From Bacteroidota bacterium (lineage in GTDB: Bacteria; Bacteroidota; Bacteroidia; AKYH767-A; 2013-40CM-41-45), in assembly GCA_016720655.1 (NCBI GenBank), contig JADKKE010000017.1:1-64000 (forward strand): a stretch of DNA of 64,000 nt, read 5' to 3'. A program made the position numbers and the translations under genes. Each line of letters begins with the position of its first letter. Positions within the stretch are counted from its first letter, which is position 1. Shown here piece after piece: positions 21,843 to 28,652 of this stretch. The notes under the pieces are model-generated. The model did not search any database. It was not told the origin of the DNA and was given only the letters and a program-made list of their open reading frames with translations.

Positions 21843-22415
21843 ATGGGAAAATCGAAAGGGAAAAAGAATATACATGTTAGTGTAAACAGAAAAACGCAAA
21901 CAGGTTTGGCGAAGCGAAAACCTGTTTTGATGTTTATTTTCTTCTTTGCCTTCAATATGGCTTTGTTCTATGTCGTATGGCTTTCCGGTTATTTTAATGC
22001 GAATATCCATCCCCGAATCAGTTCAATGTATGCTCACCTTAGTAGTATTCTTTTAAACTTTCTAAACCAGGGCACATCAGCAATTCAGGATACAGTCAAT
22101 TCAACTGCGTATACAATCCGGATTAACCGTGGATGTGATGCCGTTGAAGCCATGGCTTTATTTGCTTCTGCGTTGTTGGCCTTTCCTGCTGCAGGGAAAA
22201 AGAAATTCTTCGGACTTGTAAAAGGACTAGCCTTTTTATTTGTATTGAACCTTATTCGTATTGCCAGTTTGTTTTTAACAGGAAGATATTATCCTGAATA
22301 TTTTGATTTTATCCATGTAGAAATTTGGCAAATTCTTTTTATTATCTTTTCTCTTGGTCTATGGATGTTTTGGGCAAAATCTCAGACTGAAAAAAAACCT
22401 GTCCTTGAAAAATAA
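21843..22415 (+). CDS. Exosortase (XrtH-like, IPTL-CTERM type)
   Basis: About 190 residues from the ATG at 21843; an upstream GTG at 21792 would add 17 residues. Numbering from that GTG, the exosortase triad is visible: C115 in NRGCDAVEAMALF, R156 in VLNLIRIAS and H175 in FIHVEIWQ, all within or beside predicted membrane helices (about 46-66, 82-92, 117-133, 142-163, 176-194). Family knowledge: exosortases are membrane cysteine transpeptidases that process C-terminal PEP-CTERM-like signals. The gene ending at 25384, under 1 kb after this small cluster, encodes an IPTLGEWG C-terminal tail, which argues for the IPTL-specific XrtH class. It overlaps the next gene by 11 bp if that gene uses TTG at 22405, so they are probably co-translated. 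Confidence 0.82.
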   Translation: MGKSKGKKNIHVSVNRKTQTGLAKRKPVLMFIFFFAFNMALFYVVWLSGYFNANIHPRISSMYAHLSSILLNFLNQGTSAIQDTVNSTAYTIRINRGCDAVEAMALFASALLAFPAAGKKKFFGLVKGLAFLFVLNLIRIASLFLTGRYYPEYFDFIHVEIWQILFIIFSLGLWMFWAKSQTEKKPVLEK

Positions 22416-22974
22416 AAAACTACCATGGTTTCTTGTCAAGGTAATGCTACTCTATGTATTGCTCACACTTCCTGTAAGCTTCCTGGAAAGTGCGTATCGA
22501 AATTTCTACATGGGAATCTCCCGAGCTTTTTTTAAGGAAATTCACGGCACCGGATTCGTTCGTTTTTTAACTGATAAAAATCCATCCATCACACATTTGC
22601 AAGTTGGAAATACGGCTATCCGCCAGAGCGATGGAACCGGACGCGCTGCGCTCACGGATGTAAACACACGGATCCGGGGATATTTACCCACAGCATTGTT
22701 GTTCTCCCTCATCCTGGCTGGTTCTCTGACCTGGAAAAGAAAATTGACAGATCTATTACTCGGCTTTACAGTGATTACACTTTTTGTGATGTTCAAACAA
22801 TGGATTCATATCCTGTATGTGTACAGTGTAAATTCATACCTGAACTTATATTCATTTGGGTCTTATCAAAAAAAAGTGATTGAATTCGGATATGAAAACT
22901 TTAATCACTACCGTAGGGCCATCGCTTTTTGTTGTTTTGTTGATCTGGCTCATCCTCACATTAAGGGGAAATAG
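22405..22974 (+). CDS. Exosortase-associated membrane protein
   Basis: About 189 residues from a TTG at 22405; an ATG at 22354 is in frame but lies well inside the exosortase gene. Helices are predicted near the N-terminus (LVKVMLLYVLLTLPVSFLE) and in the second half (YLPTALLFSLILAGSL; LTDLLLGFTVITLFVMFKQW). Between them is an extracytoplasmic segment with ITHLQVGNTAIRQ. The tight coupling to the exosortase suggests a partner protein, but I recognise no domain. The last 20 or so codons overlap a 42-codon open frame (22892-23020) with better hydrophobic character, so the exact 3' end could be affected by an indel. Confidence 0.65.
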   Translation: MKNKKLPWFLVKVMLLYVLLTLPVSFLESAYRNFYMGISRAFFKEIHGTGFVRFLTDKNPSITHLQVGNTAIRQSDGTGRAALTDVNTRIRGYLPTALLFSLILAGSLTWKRKLTDLLLGFTVITLFVMFKQWIHILYVYSVNSYLNLYSFGSYQKKVIEFGYENFNHYRRAIAFCCFVDLAHPHIKGK

Positions 22975-23020
22975 CATTTCTCAAATCCTTCAGGCGGAAA
23001 AAAATCAAACTAATTCCTGA
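22892..23020 (+). CDS. Candidate 42-residue single-pass membrane protein
   Basis: The frame ATG AAA ACT TTA... encodes MKTLITTVGPSLFVVLLIWL followed by ILTLRGNSISQILQAEK, ending at TGA 23018-23020. It has one clear transmembrane helix and a polar tail. It overlaps the end of the upstream gene in another frame, and its 3' end overlaps the left arm and loop of the terminator at 22983-23039. It might be a real third gene of the exosortase cluster or the displaced C-terminus of the preceding protein. Confidence 0.4.
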   Translation: MKTLITTVGPSLFVVLLIWLILTLRGNSISQILQAEKNQTNS

Positions 23021-23039
23021 AGGATTTGCCGGGTTTTTT
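22983..23039 (+). terminator. Intrinsic terminator after the exosortase cluster
   Basis: A perfect 12-bp stem (AAATCCTTCAGG at 22983-22994 with CCTGAAGGATTT at 23016-23027) has a 21-base loop, followed by GCCGGG and a T6 run at 23034-23039. Confidence 0.75.
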
Positions 23040-23319
23040 GTTCCGGCCTTTGGAAACCTCCCATTTGCAAGGAAATGCATTAAAAGAACAAGCATTCTGA
23101 ATTTTGATTTTCCGGATAATATTCTATCTTTGGTCATGCCAGGTCCCTGAAACAGGCCGGAAATACAGGGATTTCAGTATATCACGTATTATCGAAATTA
23201 TTCCAACAAAATTTATATTCATTTCTTTCACTGAATTTTATTACGGATTTCTTGATCGTTCCTCATCGCCTGATAATTAAATTTCCGTTCAACATTTTTT
23301 AAAATAAAAATATCATCCC

Positions 23320-25384
23320 ATGAAAAAAATGTATACTCTTCGTTGTTCTGTTTTGCTGCATTGTACTTTCAGCAAATTCACAAAATTATCGTTTATGGGC
23401 GACGTATTATGGTGGAAGTGGGCTTGATGCCGGCTATAATCTCACTACTGATATTGCAGGGAATGTATACCTGACGGGGCAAACTGAAAGTGTAAGCGGG
23501 ATTGCAACTGCAGGAGCACATCAACTGACTTCAGGTGGCGGTGGAACAGATGCTTATCTCGTAAAATTTGATGGAGCAGGGAACAGATTATGGGCGACAT
23601 ATTATGGTGGTTCCGGTTCAGATTATGGTTTTGGTGTAAAAGTGGATGGAGCTGGAAATGTCTACATGACGGGTTATACTTCAAGTACAGATAGTATTGC
23701 TTCTCCGGGATCGTATCAAACAACAATGAATGGAACAACCGATGCTTTTATCGTAAAATTCAATGCAAGTGGTGTTCGTCTTTGGGGTTCTTATTATGGA
23801 GGAGTTTTTTTTGATCAGGGAATGAATATTGCATTTGATGCAACGAACAATGTTTACCTCGCAGGATATACAGTCAGTACAACCAATATTGCTTCGCCCG
23901 GAGCCTATCAAACAACTTACGGCGGCGGCGGTTCCGATGCATTTCTCGCGAAGTTCAGCAGCAGCGGAGCATTTCAATGGGGCACTTATCTCGGAGGTGT
24001 AAATGAAGAAGGGAATATGGATATCGCATCCGATACTTCCGGAAATGTGGTGCTCGCCGGTTATACTGCCAGTCCGTCCGGAATATCTACTCCGGGTAGT
24101 TTTCAAAATACATATGGTGGTGGACAGGATGCTTATGTAGCTAAATTCAACGGATCCGGAAATCTTCTTTGGTCAACGTATTACGGTGGTGTAAATCTTG
24201 AATATGGATTTGGAATTGCTGTTGGGCCGGGAAATGTGATCTATCTCGGCGGACAAACATTCAGTCCAACCGGAATTGCTTCGGGCGGATTTCAGAATAC
24301 ACCCGGTGGCGGTGGTTTAGCGGATGCCTTTCTTGTAAAGTTTGATTCCAATGGAAACCGAATCTGGGGAACTTATTATGGAGGATCCGGAACGGAAGAA
24401 GGTAACGATGTTGCTGTCAATTCCTATGGAGATGTATTTCTTGCCGGTGATGCTTACAGTTTGAACATAGGAAATTGTATAGCTACGAATTATGGATTTC
24501 AAACCAGTTTGGTTGGTTCTGAAAACTATTTCCTTGCCGCTTTTTTACCATCCGGACAAAGAGTAAGTTCAACCTATTACGGACGTGTTCACGAAGAGGA
24601 AGGGCATGTTACAGTGAATAGTTTTGGCGATATCTATATGGCAGGTTACACACCAACAACCACCGGTGTTACTTCCGGAGGATTCCAGAATACATATGGT
24701 GGAGGATTGTACGATGCACTGCTTGTCAAATTTGCAGCGGCGATTCCACACGAGCCGATACCTGTTCCCAATGATAGCTTACCACCGACTCCGCCATCAC
24801 CTACGACATCCCCAGTCATTATCACTTGCGTTGATATTTTTAATGGAGGAGGAATTTCATGGACAAATGTTGCGTTAAAGAATTTTTCTCCAGGGACCAC
24901 ATTGCCTGCTTCCGGATCCAGCATAATTACATTCACCTGCGATTTCAGCGCAAGCTATTCCAGTAGTGGGCCAACGGTCTTTGTAACAGCTCCCGCAACA
25001 GTAAAGATGAAAGTAGATTTCTCTTCTGTTTCAGGAACTTCGCGTGTTTATGATGTTGAAATATTGCAATTGGATATTGCCGGAGGCACTTTGCCAACCG
25101 GTATGCTGCTCAGAGAAAGCCCAACCAGGATTTCTCCGGGAGAACTTATTATTGCCGACAATGGTGGAGGGCAATATCTTTTGTCCGGTTCATTTATTGC
25201 ATTTACTGAACTGAGTTCCGACAATGGCGAAAATTGGCAAGCGAATAGCGCACCATTAGCACGGTTGGTGTTTGAAAATGGAATCTCCGCTGCAATTCCT
25301 ACACTTGGTGAATGGGGATTGATCTGCTTGGGAATTTTGATGCTTGGGTTTGGTGTGTTTTATATTCAAAGCAAAGGATCCTGA
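23320..25384 (+). CDS. SBBP beta-propeller protein with IPTL-CTERM tail (indel after start codon)
   Basis: The body is a series of about eight SBBP-type repeats (DAYLVKFDGAGNRLWATYYG and the like, alternating with NVYLAGYT), a proline-rich linker, and a beta domain of about 160 residues. The C-terminus is AAIPTLGEWGLICLGILM plus a short basic tail, which is the IPTL-CTERM signature (motif, helix, polar end). The start is ATG 23320-23322 followed by an A7 run (23323-23329). With A6 the frame reads MKKCILFVVLFCCIVLSANS, an excellent signal peptide continuous with the body. As written, the frame from the ATG terminates early, and the first in-frame start would be the GTG at 23642, which loses the signal. 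Repaired length is about 687 residues. It is predicted to be the substrate of the exosortase at 21843. Confidence 0.82.
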
Positions 25385-25694
25385 GGAATTAAATGTTCAT
25401 TTATTTTTTCACGAAGAAAGTTGTCGGAAGTACTGTTGCCAAAAAAATTTGGTAACAGTTCAGCATCAATTTCAATAATAGAACAAAGCTTCAATCCTGG
25501 AGAAAATCTGGATTGTCATATTTAAAAATATTTTTTTTAATCTTTTCATCACTTTGCTCTTTTCGAATTCTTTTCTCTGCATGAATTTTTACGTGTACGG
25601 TTGCAGAAATCCTTGAGTTTATAAAATATTTTATATTCTGGAACGGTTTTTATGAATGTATACTGTATCGTATAAATTCATAAAAAAAACTCTT
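25385..25694. other. Intergenic region with a hairpin
   Basis: A 12-bp inverted repeat (25432-25443 with 25448-25459, one mismatch, 4-base loop) sits about 50 bp after the SBBP gene. It lacks a following T run, so it may be a weak terminator or a protein-binding palindrome. The rest is AT-rich and should contain the promoter of the gene at 25695. No 9-12-9 repeat pair was found here. Confidence 0.5.
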
Positions 25695-26180
25695 ATGAAA
25701 GAATCTGAAATTACAATTCAGCAAACAGGGCTCAAAGCAGGTTTGCTCAATGCTACTGCGTTAATCTTGTATTTCATGTTGATGAGGTGGATGAATTGGA
25801 CCGGCAGCGCTACTGCCTGGGGATTCAACTTCATTATTCTGTTGACTGGAATAACGCTTACCTATCGATTTTACAGAAGCAAAACGCAGCCGAACATCGA
25901 TTATTTACCCGGTATGATGTTGGGATTTGAAACGACAATGGTCACGGTCATTGCCTTTACCTTGTTTGTATTCCTCTATTTTACCTCTGTAAGTCCGGCA
26001 TTACTGGATTCTCTTGGTGATAATGTTCTTTTCATGAAAAAGAATGTGTCTCCAGCCAGTGCAGCTATTTCGACATTCGTGGAAGGCTTGAGTTCCGGCG
26101 TTATCATCTCCTTCACGATGATGCAATATTACCGGTCCGGTTTCCGTAGGACAAGAATGGAAAAGAGCCTACAAGGTTGA
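25695..26180 (+). CDS. Small four-helix membrane protein, family A copy 1 (DUF4199-like)
   Basis: 161 residues from the ATG at 25695 (MKESEITIQQTGLKAGLLNA); an upstream in-frame ATG at 25656 gives an unlikely lysine-rich extension. Four membrane helices are predicted, with conserved elements TAWGFNFIIL, TYRFYRS.T.PNIDY.PG and EGLSSGVIISF.MMQYY.SGF. The size and helix pattern resemble DUF4199 proteins of Bacteroidota. A close paralogue is at 32441. It opens a run of small genes whose relatives are also duplicated across 25.7-34 kb. Function unknown. Confidence 0.8.
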   Translation: MKESEITIQQTGLKAGLLNATALILYFMLMRWMNWTGSATAWGFNFIILLTGITLTYRFYRSKTQPNIDYLPGMMLGFETTMVTVIAFTLFVFLYFTSVSPALLDSLGDNVLFMKKNVSPASAAISTFVEGLSSGVIISFTMMQYYRSGFRRTRMEKSLQG

Positions 26181-26380
26181 TGAATCACGGTCACCTCGTA
26201 AAACCAATTTTGGGTGAGATGCTTTCGTATTTTATTACATGCTTCTTGACTGAACATTGCCAATACGAATGGGGAATAATTTACCCGCAAGAATGGATTG
26301 TTGAGGACGAATTGCCCCATTTCAGGAGAATACACGGTTAGTATTTCTGACACGATCTTTGCTCTGGTGATTGTGGACAT
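26129..26380 (-). CDS. Doubtful small ORF in the A1-B1 gap
   Basis: This frame of 83 codons on the minus strand (MSTITRAKIVSEILTVYSPE ...) fills the 243-bp gap between families A and B and overlaps the 3' end of the A1 gene. Residue composition is protein-like, but I recognise no family and see no ribosome site or promoter. Confidence 0.2.
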   Translation of the reverse strand: MSTITRAKIVSEILTVYSPEMGQFVLNNPFLRVNYSPFVLAMFSQEACNKIRKHLTQNWFYEVTVIHQPCRLFSILVLRKPDR

Positions 26381-26423
26381 TTAATCAGAATAATTATCAG
26401 AGTAACCCGTTAAAACTAATTCT

Positions 26424-26651
26424 ATGAAAACATTTGTGAGTAAATCCATCTCAAAGTTTAAAGAAGAAATGTCTGAAAATTTTAACGAGCAAAAAGGAAA
26501 AATTATTAAACGGTACAACATTGCCCTTGAAAGACTTGAGCATTATTTTATTCCTTCAGAATATATTGAAGATTATGAACACGCTCATTTCAATCAGGAT
26601 CCGGAGGCCCACACACGTTTCGGGATTTTTGTAAAAAGGGCTGGATTTTAA
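26424..26651 (+). CDS. Small soluble protein, family B copy 1
   Basis: 75 residues, charged and without a signal peptide. It shares a core with the gene at 28166: KFK.EMS ... GK.I.RYNI....LE.YFIPS..IEDYE.AH .... AH..FG.....GF. I recognise no named family. The predicted fold is a helix followed by a short beta segment. It lies between family A and family C genes, in the order A-B-C-D-CsbD on one strand. The position beside CsbD suggests a stress-related role, which is inference. Confidence 0.75.
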   Translation: MKTFVSKSISKFKEEMSENFNEQKGKIIKRYNIALERLEHYFIPSEYIEDYEHAHFNQDPEAHTRFGIFVKRAGF

Positions 26652-26737
26652 AGACAGGAGTTTCGATCTTCTGCACAATAAATCAAAACAACAACAAAAT
26701 CATTAATCCAAATTCTTAATACGTAAAATTAAATCAT

Positions 26738-26887
26738 ATGGCACGGAAAAAATTAATATTAACACAGAAAGAAAGCACTGGAGATAAGATCAAAGTCAGA
26801 CTCGATCACAAAACCCTGATCATTATTAACAAGCTCTCTTCCTTTGATACCTGGAAGAAACTGTATCCGGAAGCACGGATCGTTTGA
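26738..26887 (+). CDS. 49-residue basic microprotein, family C copy 1
   Basis: The ATG at 26738 opens a 49-codon frame: MARKKLILTQ, then KIKVRLDHKTLIIINKLSS, then W.KLYPEARIV. The block KIKVRLDHKTLIIINKLSS is identical in the gene at 33423, while the N-terminus differs. That pattern shows selection on the protein rather than chance. It has about eight lysines and no membrane helix. It is cytoplasmic by prediction, and nucleic-acid or protein binding is possible. I know no named family. The next gene (family D) begins 29 bp later. Confidence 0.75.
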   Translation: MARKKLILTQKESTGDKIKVRLDHKTLIIINKLSSFDTWKKLYPEARIV

Positions 26888-26916
26888 TTTGAATGCTCAC
26901 CTCTAAATTCAAAATC

Positions 26917-27102
26917 ATGGCACAAAGCGAACAACAAAGTATCCTGAGATCAAAAAATGAGCTGATCATAAGACAAACCAGGAGAATTGAACTGTTGGAG
27001 AAGAGACTAATGGCTGTTCGGAAAGAATACTATCGCTTGAAGTATTCGGATGTTTCGAGTCAGTTGAGCATCGAAAATGTGTCCCACCCATTCAATAAGT
27101 GA
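26917..27102 (+). CDS. Small coiled-coil protein, family D copy 1
   Basis: 61 residues from the ATG at 26917 (MAQSEQQSIL); an upstream start at 26893 adds eight residues. The centre, RRIELLEKRLMAVRKEYYRL followed by KYSDV, is a basic amphipathic helix with heptad spacing. It matches the centre of the protein at 33866 (KRIELLEEKLTVLRKNYFQL KYAGL). The fold is predicted to be a short coiled coil that dimerises or binds a partner. The stop codon directly precedes the operator-like repeats at 27103. Confidence 0.7.
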   Translation: MAQSEQQSILRSKNELIIRQTRRIELLEKRLMAVRKEYYRLKYSDVSSQLSIENVSHPFNK

Positions 27103-27162
27103 ATTATGTAAATAAATTTCAGTATTGTGTAACAATCCGCTACGACAAGGTCCGCACCTTTG
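27103..27162 (+). promoter_or_regulatory. 9-12-9 direct-repeat promoter of the CsbD gene
   Basis: ATTATGTAA at 27103-27111 and ATTGTGTAA at 27124-27132 are 21 bp apart start to start. After a further 22 bp comes CACCTTTG at 27155-27162, a Bacteroidota -7 box (TAnnTTTG type), 35 bp before the CsbD ATG. The same layout recurs at 28541, 31385 and 33010. The proximal repeat abuts the -33 region, typical of an activator site. Confidence 0.75.
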
Positions 27163-27197
27163 TATACAATATAATGGAATACTAAAAATCACACATC

Positions 27198-27386
27198 ATG
27201 ACAAATTCAACTGAATTAAAAGGAAACTGGAATGAGCAAAAAGGAAAATTGAAGCAAAAATTTGCCACTCTTACCGATAATGACTTACTCTATGCAGAAG
27301 GTAAGAAGGACGAAATGATGGGAAAACTTCAAATAAAATTGGGCAAAACGAAAGAAGAGCTTGAAGAACTTATTTCAGGGCTTTAA
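27198..27386 (+). CDS. CsbD-family stress protein
   Basis: 62 residues with the CsbD core: LKGNWNEQKGKLKQKFATLT, then a G-K-x-DE..G.LQ.K.GKTKEE helix. It is a typical full-length member: small, hydrophilic and two-helical. Family knowledge: CsbD proteins are abundant under general stress in many bacteria and their biochemical role is not known. Here it has its own repeat-pair promoter and is followed by a hairpin terminator, so it is probably transcribed alone or as the end of the A-B-C-D run. Confidence 0.92.
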   Translation: MTNSTELKGNWNEQKGKLKQKFATLTDNDLLYAEGKKDEMMGKLQIKLGKTKEELEELISGL

Positions 27387-27398
27387 GTGTGATTGTTT

Positions 27399-27438
27399 AA
27401 AGGGTATCGTTCGACTGCGAATTTGAACGGTATCCTTT
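27399..27438 (+). terminator. Hairpin terminator after CsbD
   Basis: Arms 27399-27412 and 27425-27438 pair over 14 bp with two mismatches, one of them G-U-compatible, around a 12-base loop. The T run is short. Confidence 0.6.
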
Positions 27439-27670
27439 ATTGCTTTCAGAATGGAGGATCCCATTTGTTTACGTTTAATATAATGAAGAAATGAAACCCA
27501 AATTGATTTTATTAGCCGAGACCAGCGCACTGTTTTTCTTAAATACGACAGTAGTATTGCTGAAGTCATCGATTAATCTATTGTCTTCATTTCGTTAAAC
27601 AAGCATATTTTCTAACCAGGACTTTTTTCAATAAATTATTAAATCTCTTAGGAGACAATGAAAGACTGCG

Positions 27671-28132
27671 ATGAAAAAAAATAGTATACTCTATACCTTT
27701 ATTCTTGGGTCAATGCTGGTTGGTTTAACCAATTGCAATAAGAAAACGACGATTCGTGAAACAGATAATAAAGCCGGCGTTTCTACTGGATTAAAAGCGG
27801 GAACTGCAGGAGGAGAAATCGCATTCGCACAAAAAGAAGTGAACAGTGATTTTGAAAAATTTGTCAGAGAAGCGGAAGAAAAGATTCAAATCAGCGGACA
27901 GAATATTTTGCAATTGAAACTTCGGCCTGTTGAAAATAAGACCGCATCTAAGAATGAATACCTGATGAGGATAGGAGATCTTGAAAAAAGAAATAATGTA
28001 TTGAAAGGTGATCTGGAATCATATATCTTGAAAGGAAATGGAAACTGGCATTCATTCAGACAAGAATTATATAAAGGACTGAACAAATTGAATATAGAAT
28101 GTGATGAAGTTTTGCTGGCGCAAATGAAATAG
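27671..28132 (+). CDS. Lipoprotein with helical C-terminal domain
   Basis: 153 residues. The lipoprotein signal (MKKNSILYTF... VGLTNC, modified C22) is followed by a short linker and a charged helical domain of about 100 residues (FEKFVREAEEKIQ ... RIGDLEKRNNVLKGDLE ... NWHSFRQELYKGLNKL), probably a helical hairpin or coiled coil. I do not recognise a named family. An 8-codon frame (27658-27684) with a good AGGAG site starts just ahead and overlaps the gene start, which might affect translation. It sits 34 bp before family B copy 2 on the same strand, so the two are likely an operon. Confidence 0.8.
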   Translation: MKKNSILYTFILGSMLVGLTNCNKKTTIRETDNKAGVSTGLKAGTAGGEIAFAQKEVNSDFEKFVREAEEKIQISGQNILQLKLRPVENKTASKNEYLMRIGDLEKRNNVLKGDLESYILKGNGNWHSFRQELYKGLNKLNIECDEVLLAQMK

Positions 28133-28165
28133 CTCTGTCGAAAATTTACAAAAATAATTACTGCA

Positions 28166-28393
28166 ATGGAAGATATTCACAACGATCAGATTCTGAAGTT
28201 TAAAAATGAAATGTCAGGAATGCCTAAGGCCAGGGAGGGTAAAGTGATACAACGATACAACATACCTGAGGGAGCTTTGGAGTATTATTTCATTCCTTCC
28301 GACCAAGTCGAAGAATATGAAAACGCACATTCCAGACAAGAGATGGAAGCGCATAAAAAATACGGAACTCAATTGAATCGTGATGGCTTTTGA
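28166..28393 (+). CDS. Small soluble protein, family B copy 2
   Basis: 75 residues, the same length as the paralogue at 26424, with the shared signature GKVIQRYNI ... LEYYFIPSDQVEEYENAH and a C-terminal GF. N-terminal residues differ (MEDIHNDQILKFKNEMSG). It has no signal peptide or membrane helix. Unlike copy 1 it follows a lipoprotein rather than a family A gene. Function unknown. Confidence 0.75.
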   Translation: MEDIHNDQILKFKNEMSGMPKAREGKVIQRYNIPEGALEYYFIPSDQVEEYENAHSRQEMEAHKKYGTQLNRDGF

Positions 28394-28540
28394 CATCAAC
28401 GGATTTTAATGTTTTTTGAGTAGCAGTAAGTTTTTCCGTCCCGGACACATTCAATATCATTTATCATAATACTACAATTGTTAGAATCAATTACGAATAA
28501 ATTCTGTAGACAATCTGTGGCTTTTTTTATTTTTCTGTGA

Positions 28541-28600
28541 ATGATGTAACTCATTGTGGTAATTGTGTAAGACTAAAAATTATTCTCTGCAAGACCTTTA
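28541..28600 (+). promoter_or_regulatory. 9-12-9 direct-repeat promoter of the purple acid phosphatase gene
   Basis: ATGATGTAA (28541-28549) and ATTGTGTAA (28562-28570) are 21 bp apart. After 22 bp comes GACCTTTA (28593-28600), a slightly weakened -7 box, 52 bp before the ATG. Spacing is identical to the sites at 27103, 31385 and 33010. Confidence 0.7.
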
Positions 28601-28652
28601 AGTTTTAATTCACATCACACGATATGGGCTAGTGTGAAAAAAACTGCGGGTC

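Noticed and set aside
23701..24720. Regularly spaced repeated DNA resembling a CRISPR array or tandem repeat
   Set aside because: The periodicity comes from SBBP protein repeats in one open frame; repeats are degenerate at the DNA level.
26376..26405. Possible 9-12-9 site before family B copy 1
   Set aside because: Only one GTAA-ending 9-mer is present, the partner position does not match, and the expected -7 box would fall inside the coding region.
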